From Buddleja alternifolia (Eukaryota > Streptophyta > Magnoliopsida > Lamiales > Scrophulariaceae), in the NCBI GenBank assembly GCA_019426215.1, contig CM033393.1, positions 14,232,046 to 14,296,045 of the forward strand: a DNA stretch of 64,000 nucleotides, written 5' to 3'. Both the position numbers and the translations under genes were made by a program. Of the stretch, positions 46,564-59,152 are shown in pieces; within the stretch, counting starts at the first letter, position 1, and every line of letters begins with the position of its first letter. Under the pieces are notes generated by a model. It saw only the letters and a program-made list of their open reading frames with translations. It ran no database searches and was not told where the DNA came from.

Positions 46564-48497
46564 AAACCAAAGTATATTTAGTAACCTTAAACAATTGTTA
46601 TAATTTATTAATGGCTAGGTATTAATAATTACGTACCTATGCATCACTGACAGTGACAAGACTCTTAGGCCAAGCAACAATGTATCCCACAGCCTCAGAA
46701 ACTGTGAACACTCCTTCATCAGCGAGAGAGACTGGTAGGGGTGCAATATCTTCAATTGCAATGTCAATCATCACTTTCACAAGGTGGGTGGGTAATGGAA
46801 GTGTATGCAGCGTTCTATCATCTGGTCGATTGTACATTTGTCCTTTAGCCACCAAACGATAAGACGGTGTTGAAAGTGACAATTGACATGGCGCCACAAC
46901 CTACATATATAAAAAATATATATATATATATATACACCATTATATTAGAAAAATTTGTGTATTTTAATGAATTGCAAGTTATATGATCACTTAATAATTT
47001 CATATCATTACCTGAAGAAGGTTCTTAACTGGATCTGGGCAACTATCTTTCAAAGAAACCGCCTCATCTTCATGTGGCTGCTGCGACCCAGACGCCTTAT
47101 GCTCGTCAAACTCGCATCGCAATGAGGATAGTGATGCAGTGAGCATGTGCACCATGTTTTTCAAGTTATCAATATCCTCATCTTTAGAAGGCTTTTTGTC
47201 AATAAAATAGTGTTTTTGTGATACCCCAAAGCCTATTCCCCTAACGCGACCCGAATGCTCCTTCTTGTTAAGAGCTTTAGCCAATATATCATTCCGGGTC
47301 CTCTCGCTTTCACTATTGCTACCCTCCTGTGATAAGCACTCCTGTAATAATACATTTAAAAATTAGTGAACTTTGCTCTTATAAAAAAATTTCAAAAACA
47401 ACATACAGCACATGATATAGCTAAAATTGCAAATAACTCACAATTTCATGCACTACTCTTTTAACATTGACATTATCAATGTTATGCTGGCAGTCAGAAT
47501 GTGCAATCCTCCACACGAGTGCTCGTGTCACGTCTAAGGGGTCTGACCCAGCTTCCTTTCTTTTTTCCATCTATATTATGATTAAATATATATATATATA
47601 TATATTAACAAGGAATTTTTATTAGAAAACTTGTAATGATTCACTGTTAAATGAACTACATACCTCAATGTGCTCCAGTTGAGCATATCCAACACGTGAT
47701 TTCCTATAGGGATATTCAGGGTCCTTTGCTCTTTCCTGATTGTCCCTACTTAATTGTTGTTCATTACATAATCAAAGCATTAGTCAATGTTCATATAAAC
47801 GCAATATGCAACAAATGAAACCGTGAATTAAAATAATTACCAGGAAAGGTTCACTTTTTCGTATATGTAAAAACGCTGTCCAATCTTCTTGAGATATATT
47901 ATATTTTTGGGGTGTGCTGGAATTAATATTCCCATTATCATCCTCTACCCACACTCTGCTCAAGAAGCTCCTGAAGTTTCGCCCTAGCTTTCCAGCTTCG
48001 GCCATGACAAATTTGTGTCTACTTTCTTCAATATCAAAGGCCAACTATGAAAAACAAACAACAAAGTATATATGAAATTATAATTTTGAGAAAATTGAAT
48101 AAACAAAAAATACATTAACCAATTAATTAGAAACATGATAATAACCAACTTACAGCTATTTCATTCCAAATTGCTGATTTTGTTGCTTCCGAGACGTGTC
48201 GCCAATCACTGATGGTAATCAGCACCCTGTCACGAGCTATGACTCCAATGTAACCAACAAATGTTGATTTATTTTGGGTCAATTGGTTGGCCATTCCGAT
48301 TCCAGCCGACTGGTAGCTTTAAGCCTTTACTTCTGGCATTTATGACTTTTTTCATTGTAGCGATACCTCTACGTATCTCACTTTCAACACGTTTGTTTGC
48401 AGTTGCCCCAGAATCCATCGACCTACAGAAGCCAAAAATACAGAATTTAGATTCATATACCAAATATATAGTACCAAGTAACGCCACCATTATTTTA

Positions 48498-48900
48498 GAA
48501 AAAATTCGGCAGGGTAACGACGCAATTTTTTTTACTAAGTTCTCGACTTAATCTTCCCCCAAAATTGCAAATAACAAAACCAATCCATCAATTCTTTCAC
48601 AAAACCAATCAAATTTCACAAAACCATAAATGCATTAAACGATGTCAACAAAACAACACATATTGATCCAATCACGATACATAATCAAAATACATATCAA
48701 CAAACACACTATACTCATGATATGTATTCAAATAATAATACTCGTTATCATATCGAGAGAGCGAGAGAGAAGAAGCTTACGGTGGTGGTCGTGGTAGTGG
48801 TGAAGGAGGCGGTGGTGGTCGTAGAGGAGGAGGAGAGAGCGGCTGTGGCTGTGGCTGTGGCGGTGGTGGTGGCCCCGGTATACAATATCGACCTACAAAA
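48498..48900 (-). promoter_or_regulatory. duplicated leader module upstream of outer gene 2
   Basis: Just upstream of the gene 2 start, ATTCGGCAGGGTAACGACGC and AAGTTCTCGACTTAATCTTC (48504-48558) recur. The same module occurs twice upstream of gene 1 (about 52433-52490 and 52663-52722). A GGT/GGC-rich block at 48778-48880 parallels the one upstream of gene 1 at 53275-53470. Confidence 0.5.
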
Positions 48901-49059
48901 GCCAAAAATACAGAAGTTAGTTTCATTATGCAACAACATAATTTTTCAATTCATAAACTAACAAGAGACGCCCTGACTCATACACTAACAAGTGCTTAAA
49001 TGAAGAAAAGTTTAGGAAATAAGTATATCATATAATTATCACATAAGTTCAAATACCTT

Positions 49060-52000
49060 TCATCGTTTTCTTTTTGTCGTTGACTTAGTTGTCTTTTGCT
49101 TCCTCCCAGTACGACCCTTTTGTTTAGTACGTCGACGAACAGATGGATTAATCCATATCCCCTCTTGGTGATCTTGTCGCATATACAATTCATCATCACT
49201 GATATCCAAGTCACATCACTATCAGTGGCTTGTGAATCACGTAAGATAGGATTTTCTCCATCATCATCACTATATGAACTATCATCCTCCATACAAGTAT
49301 TTTTGTTTGCCGATAAAACAATTGACCACCTCTTATCAATAGGATCGGTGAAAAAAAACACTTGCGTAGCTTGTGATGCCAAAATGAAAGGTTCATCTTT
49401 GTAACCCACCCTCTCAAGGTCTACTCGAGTGAAGCCTATTTCACTATTATCGACACCATTTTTATTGCCAGCCCACCTACACCCAAATACAGGCACCCGA
49501 AATCAACTATAATCCAACTCCCATATATGTTCAATCACCCCATAATATGATAAATGAGCATAGATAGGGTTATTATCTCTCGCACTTGAGATATGCATTG
49601 CTTGAGCTACAAGACTCACCCCACTATTCTGCATTGTACTCCGTTCATCTTGGTCTTATGTATAGAATGTGCGACCATTTATACGATAACCTGAATGACA
49701 AAATACAAGTCTGCCCGGTCCCATCGACAACCGTGCCAATTTATTTGAAACTGAAAGTGGATTCTCGTTCTGTTTCTCGTGAATATGCTTTCGGAACCAA
49801 TCAGAGAAACTCTTATTATGCTCTTTTGAAATCCAACTCTCATTTTTATTTGGATTTAATCTCCTAAGTTGATCCTTGTGCTCTTGAACATATGGCTCAA
49901 CCTCATCGGTGTTGTGGAGCACATATAGGTGTGCCTGATCCCTTTGTGTGCAAGGAACACCAACTAATTGTTTTCCAAGTACGCTTTCTCCTTCTGTTCT
50001 CCCTCCCACAACATGAGACTTTGGAAGATCTGCAACGTTAGAATCTTTCAGATATTCTGTGCAAAATGTAATCGCTTCATCAACTATGTACCGTTCAACA
50101 ATGCAACCTTCCGGTCGACTACAATTTTTCACGTAGCCTTTTAATACCTTCATATAATGCTCAGCCGGATACATAGATCTTATAAAAGCCGGTCCACATA
50201 GTTGTGTCTCTCTAACTAAGTGAATAGGTAGATGAGTCATTATATCAAAAAATGCTGGTGGAAAATACATCTCAAGCTCGCACAAAGTGATGGCAATTTG
50301 TTTCTGAAGTGCAGGCAATTGTTCAGGATCAAACACCTTGCTCTACATTGCTTTGAAGAAGAAACATAATGAGGTTATAGTTTCTCTCACCTTTTTTGGC
50401 AAAATGGCCCGTATAGCAATTGGTAGCAAATGATCCATGATCACATGACAATCGTGAGTCTTCATGTGCTTTAGCTTCAAGTCCTTCATTGATACAAGAC
50501 TGCTAATGTTTGAAGAATACCCTTCTAGAACTTTCACTCCATTAAGAAACTCACATAATGCAATTTTTTCTTTCCTGGATAGAGTGTGAGCCGCTGGAGG
50601 CAAATAAGTACGTTTTCTCTTATTTGTTGGTGCCAATTTTTCTCTTATCTTCATTTCAACCAAGTCTAACCTTGCCTTTACGCCATCTTTTGTCTTTTCG
50701 GGCACATTTAGAAGTGTACGAATGACACTATCAAATACATTTTTCTCAATATGCATAATATCAAGAAAATGTCTAACATGTAAAGACGTCCAATACGGCA
50801 ACTCAAAGAAAATTGACATTTTTTTCCACCCAGTTTTTGCAAGCCCACCCGCAAAAGTCTTTCCAAATTTAACCTCCAAGTCTTTTATATTCTCAAACAC
50901 TTCTTCACCAGTCAAGCACTTAGGAGCTCGGCATTCTTCAATATTCCCATTGAAAGCTTTTTTCCACCGACGATATCTATGGTTTTGATTTAGCCATCTC
51001 TGATGCCCTTGGAATGCATATTTCTGAGAGTGTGTCAATCGATATTGATCTGTACTCTCGACACATATGGGGCATCCACATTGGCCATGTACACCATATC
51101 CCTCGAGGTTTGCTCTTGCTGGAAAATCATTGATTGTTCCAAATAACATGACTCTGAAATTGAAATTTTCTTCTTTGAACCCGTCATATACTTGAACACC
51201 GATCTCCCACAACACCTTCAAATCCTCAATTAAAGGAGCCAAGTAGACATCTATATCATTTCCAGGTTGTTTCGGCCCAGAAATGAGTATAGGCATCATT
51301 ATATGTTCTCGCTTCATGCATTGCGATAGGGGGAGGTTGTAGATCATCAAAATCACCGGGCATGTACTATGTGAGCTACTTTGCAAGCCATGAGGGTTCA
51401 TGCCATCTGTAGCCAATACAAGGTGAAGGTTTCTTGATTCTTCACCAAATTCAAGGAAATCATCATCGGTCTTTTTCCATTGAGGAGAATCTGAGGGGTG
51501 TCGAATCTTGTCATCTTCAATCCTTTCTTCAAGTCTTCTATCAGCATGCCATGTCAAGTCCTTGGCCAACTCTTTACTACTGTACATGCGCCTAAATCGT
51601 GGTATTATGGGCAAATACCACATAGTTTTGACAGGAGCAGATCCGTTCTTCTTGTACCGCGAGGCGCCACATTTCGGACAAACCTTCGATGATGCATAGT
51701 CAGTTCTAAACAATATGCAATCATTGAGACAGGCATGTTTCCTCTCATATCCCATGCCAATTGAGGTTAACATCTTCTTAGCCTCATAAGTACGATTAGG
51801 TAACACATTATCCTCGGGTAGCATGTTTTTTAATAGATCAAGTAAGTCTGTGAAACTCTTATCACTCCACCCATTGTTGGCTTTTAACTTGTAGAGGTTT
51901 AGGACTGCTTTCAATCTTGTGAATTTACTACCACTATACAGTGGTGTCTTTGAATCACTTGTCAAATTGTCAAACATCTTGGGACAATTTCGCAAATCCT

Positions 52001-52333
52001 CCTTAATCACATTTGTCATCTCCTCCAAACGATCAGGCTCACAATCATTCATGTCCAAATCCCGCGATCGATATGATGTACCACCCAAATCATCTGAGGT
52101 GACACTGCTCTCACCGTGTCTTGTCCAACGTGTGTAGCTTTTATCAATCCATTACACACCAAATGATCTTCCAATTCACGTGGACTAATTCTCTTTCCAA
52201 CACAACAACGTAAACACGGGCAACTGATTCTAGTCCGATCTGATGCATGCTCAATCGCAAAATTGATGAATTCTTTCACCCCTTTCTCATATTGCTCCGA
52301 CATACGATCCGCTAATATCCAACTTCGATCCAT
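49060..52333 (-). pseudogene. outer CACTA gene 1: TNP2-type transposase, multiply broken
   Basis: Begins MDRSWILADRMSEQYEK on the minus strand. The same domain order as the inner copy is present: Cys-rich N terminus, TNP2 core with LVLATDGMNPHG, DUF4218-like and DUF4216-like regions. Breaks read by comparison: one base lost near 52150 after HLVCNG, Trp to TAG at about 50345, Lys to TAA near 49655, Trp to TGA near 49508, and a frameshift in the acidic tail near 49215. It cannot make a full protein. Confidence 0.88.
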
Positions 52334-52334
52334 C

Positions 52335-53225
52335 TTGATTCTGAATTAATTAAATTAGACAATTTTAATATCACTTCATAGTTGAATTAATTAAATAATT
52401 TTTATTCTAATTTAATTCCCATTATTCTAGAAAAAATTCGGCAGAGTAACGACACAAACGTTTTTACCAAGTTCTCGACTTAATCTTCCACCGGGTGGCC
52501 TGGGTTGCAACCAACAAAATTCGGATCTTACGATCCTCTAAAATTCAATTTTGATACATCCATCTTGATTCTTAATTAATTAAATTAAATAATTTTAACA
52601 TCAGTTCAGTTGAATTAATTAAATTATCAAAATTTTAATGTATTTCCCAATATCCTAGAAAAAATTCGGCAGAGTAACAACGCAAAAATTTCTACCAAGT
52701 TCTCGACTTAATCTTCCCTCAAACTTGCAACCAACAAAATTCGCATCTTTCAACCACAACAAACCCAACATTCTAATCTTTCACCCACAACAAACCCAAA
52801 ATGTCCACATTATATAATTCACAAAACCCCCATTTAACATATCATATATATAACAACAATCAAGAAATTAACATATAACCCACATTATATAATTCACAAA
52901 ACCCAATTAACATAACATATATATATAACAACAATCAAGAAAGTAACATATAACCCACATTATATAATTCACAAAACCCCAATTAACATAACATGTATAT
53001 AACAACAATCAAGATATTAATATATAACCCACATTATATAATTCACAAAACCCTAATTAACATAACATCTATATAATAACAATCAAGATATTAACTTATA
53101 ACCCACATTATATAATTCACAAAACCCCTAACAACAATCAAAATATTAACATATAACCCTAATTTCATAACATATATAAAATATACACAACATATATAAA
53201 CATATATATATATATATAAGTATAT
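52335..53225 (-). repeat. leader of the outer CACTA: 165-bp duplication and ~75-bp tandem array
   Basis: 52335-52500 and 52560-52725 are diverged direct copies (TTAATTAAATTA...ATTCGGCAGAGTAAC...TTCTCGACTTAATC). From 52805 to 53150 the unit CACATTATATAATTCACAAA recurs at about 52807, 52881, 52957, 53030 and 53105. CGG, GGT and GA microsatellites follow to 53560. Confidence 0.85.
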
Positions 53226-53595
53226 ACCTACAAAGTATATACCTACAAAGTGAGAGAGAGTCGAGAGAGAGACGGGCGGCGGCGGCGGCGGTATAAGGTG
53301 TTGGTGGTGGCGGTATATGGTGGGTGTGGTGGTGGTGGGGCTATATGTGGTGTGTGTATATATATATATATATATAGCTAGAGATATAGAGTAGTACAGA
53401 AAAAGAGAGAGAGAATAATGGTGGTGGTGGTTGCGGCGGTGGGGGTGGCGGCGGTGGGGGTGGCGGCGGTGAGTGAGAGAGAGAGAGAGATGAGTGAGTG
53501 AGAGAGAGAGATGAGTGAGAGAGAGAGTTGAGAGAGAGAGAGAGGGTCGGCCGAATTGGGGGGAAAAATGGGAGGGAAATGTTTGTTTTTTTTTT

Positions 53596-53796
53596 TTTAA
53601 AGCGGTTTATTGGAAAACCGCCGTAACCAGTCCGGACCGGTTACGGCGGTTTTTCAAAAAACTGCTGCAACTGGTTTCCGGCGAAAACCTATTACAGCTG
53701 TTCACCAAAAAACCGCTGTAATAGACCCCTCCGTTCAGCGGTTTTCTAAAAACCGCTGTAATAGGTGCGCTGTAATAGTGTATTTTTGTAGTAGTG
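53596..53796. repeat. right subterminal hairpin array of the outer CACTA
   Basis: Inverted AGCGGTTT / AAACCGC pairs with more mismatches than the other three arrays (for example AAACTGCTGCAACTGG near 53658), ending TTTTTGTAGTAGTG. Confidence 0.88.
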
Positions 53797-54085
53797 CATG
53801 TCGTAATCACATTAAGATTTGGGGATGTCCCTCTTATGTCAAGAAGACTAAAGTGGATAAGTTGGATCATGTTTCATCCTATTTCATGGGATATATGATG
53901 ATCAGAGAATCATTGTGGCCCCACAAGCCCACTTCCCATCTTATGTCTGAGAATCTGAAGAACCAAGGCCTAATAGTGTAGATCAGGTAGTTGGAGACAG
54001 CTAGAGCTTCCCTCGTGGATGATGTACCTTCATGGTGGATGTTATGTCCAATGAGATGGATTTCATGGGAAGGTTCTTCTAGGTA
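53797..54085 (+). pseudogene. copia integrase C-terminal fragment
   Basis: After the CAT duplication the text continues the integrase interrupted at 35069: IKIWGCPSYVKKTKVDKL near 53812-53865, the usual sequence after the KTPHEMW...RKPS motif. It decays into frameshifts and is cut by a gypsy solo LTR. Confidence 0.75.
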
Positions 54086-55062
54086 GCTGACACGCTAAAA
54101 GCTAACGTGCTATATGCAATGATCAGATTGTAAGTCCGGATTGTCGGAGATTGTGTTTATGCCCCATACAAGAACCCACTTCCTTGAAGATGAATTCATC
54201 TTGGAAGGGAGAAAAGATAGAAAGATTGTTCTAGAAGAACCCGGGAAAATGAAACTCTCTCTGAGACAATCTGTCCAAGAATCCAAGGCATAACTAAGAC
54301 AATCATCTATTATAAGCAGTCACAATTTGGCTTACATGGCCAGTCCATGGCGTAAAGAATTAATACACAGGACATAATTAGAAAAGCTATAAAAACTTAA
54401 AAGTGAATAATGATACTTGAATGCCTTCAATCCCCAAGCTCTTTTCCTTCCCTGAGAGTGATATGGTGGGATTAGGGGCTGCCCCCCTCTCCTCTAAGAA
54501 CTATAAGTATGGGAGCCAAAATTCCACTAAAGTAGCATTAAGAATTCCCATTAAAGTTCATTCCACTGCTTAAAGTTTGGATTTTAAGATTCCACCAGCT
54601 AAAAAAGCTGAACTTTCATTAAGAATGAAGAAAACTTCAACAAAACACATGATGCCCTTGCTTTACACAGTCTTAGTAGGATCTCAAGTGATCAAGTCCC
54701 CATGTAGATAACACATGATCTACAACTTTGCAGAAGGACATTTTGTCCAATTCGGTCTCTAAATATACTAAATTCGTTTCAAGAGGTTGTTTCTGTGGCG
54801 CCCATAAAGTAAATCTACCAAGAAACACACTTAGACAACCCCTCAACAATGTGCTGAATTACAAAAGTGAGGCTGGAATTTATAAAAAAGGGACTCGGAC
54901 TCCATGCAGGCATGACTAGGAATCCTGGCCATGTACTTCTCTGTCGGCGCTGTATTTCCTTCACAATTATCTCTATAGACTTTGATGTTTCAAGTTCCCA
55001 TTTGAAGCTAAGTAAAACCTTTGTCTAAATCGGTCTCGAAATGTCAATTATCGCTCTTATAT
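54086..55062 (-). repeat. gypsy type A solo LTR (or fragment), minus orientation
   Basis: The left edge TGACACGCTAAAAGC and right edge CGCTCTTATA are complements of the type A LTR ends (AGCGTGTCA and TGATAAGAG). Shared internal landmarks include ACAACTTTGCAGAAGGACA...AATTCGGTCTCTAAATA (about 54721-54770) and TGGCGCCCA (about 54797). It is shorter and more diverged than the other copies. Copia RT sequence (GCKWIYKIK) resumes at once after it. Confidence 0.65.
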
Positions 55063-56502
55063 GCTTGAACTTGTTTTGGATGTAAGTGGATCTACAAAAT
55101 AAAGATAGGTAGCGATGGCAAGGTTGACACCTTTAAAGCAAGGCTCATAGAAAAATTCTATTGTTAAAGAGAAGAAATTGATCAAGAAACCTTTTCGCCT
55201 GTGTCCATGATAAAGTCCATCTGAATACTGTTATCTATAGCTGCATACTTAGATTATGAGATGTGGCAGATGGATGTCAAAACGGATTTTCTAAATGGAT
55301 TCCTCGAAGAAGACATCTATATGGAACAGCCAAAAGCTTTTGTATTTGAGACTGATATCCATAAAGTATGTAAACTTGAGAGGTCCATATACTGTCTCAA
55401 GCAAGCATCTAGAAGCTGGAATCTTCATGTTGATAAAATAGTAAAGGGATATGGCTTCATCAAGAACAAAGATGAACCCTGTGTCTACAAGAAGACTAGT
55501 GGGAGTAAGATCTCGTTCTTAGTACTATATGTGGATGACATTCTACTTATAGGAAATGACATGGGAATGCTCACCACTGTCAAGAAATGGCTTTCGAGTA
55601 CGTTTTCCATGAAAAAGTTAGGAGAAGCGACATACATTCTAGGAATTAGTATCTATAGAGATAGAACGAATAGAATGATAGATCTCTCCCAAGCCCTTGA
55701 CTTAGAAAAGGTCCTAAAAAGATTTAGGATGGACAATTCTAAGAAAGGGTTTCTTCCCATGAGGCATGGAGTACACTTATCCAAATCTATGTGTCCTCAA
55801 AGTGAGAAAGATAGAAAGGAGATGAGCAATGTACCCTACGCTTATGCAGTTGGTAGCATGATGTACGCAATGTTGTGTACAAGACTTGACATTGCCTATG
55901 CTGTAAACGTGGTGAGTCGATTTCAGGAAAACCCAGGAAAAGAACATTGGATAGCTGTGAAGAATATCCTGAAGTATCTCAAAAGAACTATGGATATGAT
56001 TCTCATTTGTGGAGGTGGAGCCCAGAAGATGGAAGGTTACACTGACTCAAACTTTCAGTCTGATGTCTAAAAATCCACTTCAGGGTTTGTTTTCACGCTT
56101 AATGGTGGAGCGGTGTCTTGAAAAAGTTCCAAGCAAAGTACAACCGCTGATTCCACAAATGAAGCAGAATATGTGGCAGCCTTAGAGGCAGCCAAAGAAG
56201 CTATTTGGATGAGAAAGTTTCTTAGAAAACTTGAAGTGGTTCCTAGTGCACAACTCCTGTTGCCACTTTATTGTGATAAAAATGGAGCAATAGCGCAACC
56301 CAAGGAACCAAGGTCTCATAACAAGTCTAAACACATTGAGAGAAGATTTCACATCATCAGAGAGATCGTTGGCAGAGAAGAGATATCAGTGCAAAAAATA
56401 GCCTTAGCTGACAATGTAGCTGACTCATTCACAAAACCACTACCTCAGGCTGTTCTGGACCGACACCTAGAAAGGATGGCTATAAGATACCACAATAAGT
56501 GA
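55063..56502 (+). pseudogene. copia reverse transcriptase and RNase H, broken
   Basis: The RT begins GCKWIYKIK near 55078 with two early stops. The long open part 55261-56070 has WQMDVKTDFLNG, LKQASRSWN and the catalytic YVDDILLIGND near 55530. RNase H continues with STSGF, NEAEYVAA, YCDKNGAI, KHIERRFH and ADNVADSFTKPL, ending TGA at 56500-56502. Breaks are TAA at 56068-56070 and TGA at about 56118-56120, where Trp is usual. Confidence 0.88.
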
Positions 56503-56523
56503 CATTGAGTGCAAGTGGGAGAT

Positions 56524-58305
56524 TGTTAGGATTATGCCCTCAGATGCCATAGAGGATAGAATGATAGGGCATCTTTCTTGTAATGAACTTATTTGATATT
56601 TATAATAAAAGGCATTATTTAGTTTTCACTTAAATCTAATCTGCATCTATAAGTAGTGTAAAACGTTTTGTCCATGTTTTCAGTGCAATCCCTCTACTTC
56701 CTATGGGTTAGGAAGATTGGCACTAGAGAGACTGATCTTGATTACTTAAACTCGTTCACAAGCAATATGAAGTATTTAATGGACAAATAAGGAATTAGAA
56801 CACTTGTACAATCTTAGCTCTGACATGGGAGTGCCATTCGAACACCACATGATGGTGGGAGCTTAAACTCGTAGGCACATCAGTGGAACTGATATACTCG
56901 AACACGACTCGCATCGGTTCTGTCACATGATTTTCACTATGTGACTTTCAATGACAGAATTGATTATGTGTAATAGGTACAAGTGAACCTTTGACTTGAA
57001 GTATCAGGCTGAAGATGAACTTGTGACATCAAGTATTTCACTAGAGTAGTTATACCCAATTCACCCGTTGGTGGGGTCGACCTCAAAATGCGGCTTGATG
57101 GGCAAGTGGTAGTCTTAGCTGATATCTAATATGGGATTTGTTCTCTCATAAGTGAATGAGAAAGTACCATATGTGATTATAGATAAATAGAGATCAAAGT
57201 CTTAGGTCAAAGCAAAAACAGATGATTGTAAGAGGAACTAAATCGATCTCAATGATCTCGTATTATTATAATTAATACATATGGTCAAGTCCAGTGAGTT
57301 TGACATAACCATTACTCTCGCTTGTCTGGGGCACGTGAATAAAGGGTTTATACTTATATGGTATTTACGATTGGAAGGTTGTGGAATGATACAATCATTC
57401 GATTTCGTTTGGGCTACGAAGTGGGCCACGTGACTGGCTAGGTATTACCCACTTCCTTTGGTTTCCTCTCATTACCAAACGAAACAAACCTAAAGAGTTG
57501 CGCTAAAGGATTGATAAAAAAAAATGAAAAAGGATTTTCTATTTTCTTCTAGGAGTTTTAATTTATTGGATAAAGTAAATAATTAATTACTCACTAGATG
57601 AAATAATTATTTATAAAGATGATATTAATTATTAATTAATTTCCAATGGAAATAAATTATCTAATTTATCTAATTAATTTGGTTAATTAATTAATTAATT
57701 AATTAATTGGATATAATAAATTATTAATTAAATAGATAATTAATTAAAACTGAAGAAGCGCCGAGCATGGATGGGCGTCCATGACGACACCTATTAAGGC
57801 TAGTTGGGCGTCCATAAGGATGTCCAACAACAAAGGTCTCATTTGTTTGTCTTGGTCAATAAGTCAAGAGGATATAAAAGGATTCTTTGACTTAAAATAA
57901 GACGTACAATCATAACTCTCCTAGAAAGAAAAGAAGAAAATCTCCTCCCTCTCTCTATACCTAGCCGTCGCTTACCCTAGTGAAAAAGTGAGAATTTTTC
58001 GTCAATCAATCCGTGCGTGCTAATTTAGAGACAATGTGTTTTCATTGTTCGGATCAAATTTCAAGAAAACTCAACGAATTCAAGAAGGGAAGATTACATG
58101 AGGATTGAAGAAATCGAGGCTTCATCAATTCGAAATTTAGAAGAGAAATCGGATTCTCCTACCACTTTGCTTCAACGAGTAAGTCGTTATTTATGCGATT
58201 TAATTGATTCATATATGCAAATGGAGAAAACTTTTGGGTTAAAATTTTTAAACAAAAGTTTTTAAACTTCCGCTGCGTCTATTCGATTTTTCGCGAAACC
58301 CAACA
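56524..58305 (+). repeat. 3' LTR of the copia element (1782 bp)
   Basis: Preceded by the purine tract AAGTGGGAGAT, it starts TGTTAGGATTATGCCCTC and ends GCGAAACCCAACA. It contains a TATA-like GGATATAAAAGG near 57869 and a (TTAA)n stretch at about 57680-57710. No ORF. Confidence 0.8.
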
Positions 58306-58675
58306 CTCTTTGAATGAGCTAAAAGATTAAAAGGATTACATCTTAAACCAGCTGTCACAGGGAGTCCTTTTAGGCCTAATCTATCCCATACAATTCAGCA
58401 ATAAAACATCATTATGAATAAAAGATTAATTAGTACACAATCTACTAAAACGATGCATCACATTGCAATAAAAGGTCAATTCACAAAAACAGCATACGCA
58501 TTACATAAGAGATGCATTCCCTCATATTAAAGGGACAAACAAAGATAAAAATCTTAAGGGCCAAAATCCCAGCAACCAAACATATTAAAGCAAATATTAA
58601 CGTATCCAAAGGCGCTTCGGCCAACAAAACAAATCCCATCACTTAGTTAAATTTCAAAACGAACTTCAAACATCA

Positions 58676-59152
58676 TCAATCCTTCCTTCCCTCGTCATTC
58701 TGACTTGCATTCCCGACACCCTTCTCATTTTGCTCACCACCTAGCTCCTCTTCTTCTTCATCATCACTTTCAGCCAAAAATAGAAACTCTTGATAATCGA
58801 TAAAGGTTTCACGAACTGACGTATTCGAGACTGAAGGCCGAAGTCTAGGTTTAAGAGCAAATTGCTCAAAGGATTCTGAATCAAAACTGTCGGGAAGATG
58901 CTTCTCACGAACTAGATAGTCAATTAATTTAATAAAACCACCTCTCATGTCGTCTACAGCCTTCAATATCATAAGTTTACGATAAATGGTGGAGACGCAA
59001 AAATCACGAGGTCCAGTGAAACGTTGTTCTTTCATCAATTTATAGTATACCGGAGAACTAACGAACTCAACTATTTCGGCCTCCCGACCGTCGGTGAAGG
59101 CAGACTGAGCATTAGCCTCACATTTCTTCAATTTATTTTCCAAGTCCACCAA
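58676..59152 (-). CDS. C-terminal part of the antisense ORF, unknown function
   Basis: 158 residues, beginning in a coiled region (DLENKLKKCEANAQ), then a mixed helical segment (FTGPRDFCVSTIYRKL), and ending in an acidic tail with DDEEEEE. It continues a coiled stretch upstream (59153-59330) in a broken or spliced frame. Homology not recognised; probably the 3' exon of the same gene as 60136-60912. Confidence 0.4.
   Translation of the reverse strand: MVDLENKLKKCEANAQSAFTDGREAEIVEFVSSPVYYKLMKEQRFTGPRDFCVSTIYRKLMILKAVDDMRGGFIKLIDYLVREKHLPDSFDSESFEQFALKPRLRPSVSNTSVRETFIDYQEFLFLAESDDEEEEELGGEQNEKGVGNASQNDEGRKD

Larger units (their letters stand above)
35680..48418 (-). pseudogene. outer CACTA gene 2: plant transposase / Ulp1 protease protein, split by the inner CACTA
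   Basis: The exons match the inner copy one for one: 48154-48418, 47841-48044, about 47665-47756, about 47450-47573, about 47013-47345 and 46637-46900, then on the far side of the inner element about 36771-37085, 36465-36652, about 36270-36375, further small exons and a last exon near 35680-35790. The protease region keeps GHWVLLVID, YYLDS and NDKDCGFFVM, so the His, Asp and Cys of a C48-type triad are present. Breaks: one extra A near 48280 shifts exon 1, and the acceptor of exon 3 reads AA instead of AG (base 47757). The inner element lies in the intron after exon 6. Confidence 0.8.
35070..53796 (-). mobile_element. outer CACTA (En/Spm) transposon, leftward, containing a second CACTA
   Basis: Termini CACTACTACAGAAATGACC (left) and the inverted CACTACTACAAAAAT (right) are flanked by the 3-bp duplication CAT (35067-35069 and 53797-53799). 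Without the inner insertion it is about 9.28 kb. It has GCGGTT hairpin arrays at both ends, a transposase gene (49060-52333) and a second gene with an Ulp1 protease (35680-48418), both leftward. Both genes are broken. Confidence 0.93.
27839..58305 (+). mobile_element. old Ty1/copia element split by three later insertions
   Basis: The pieces are gag (27839-28176), protease to mid-integrase (34031-35069), the rest of integrase (53797-54085), RT and RNase H (55063-56502) and the 3' LTR (56524-58305). The breaks coincide exactly with target duplications of the inserted elements: GGACT for the gypsy element and CAT for the CACTA element. The 5' LTR and gag start are missing; Sirevirus sequence abuts the gag piece. 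Many stops and frameshifts show it is the oldest layer here. Confidence 0.85.

Noticed and set aside
48748..48961. Val/Ala- or Thr-rich frames on both strands
   Set aside because: They translate GGT/GGC microsatellite DNA in the CACTA leader; only a small Pro-rich exon is plausible there.
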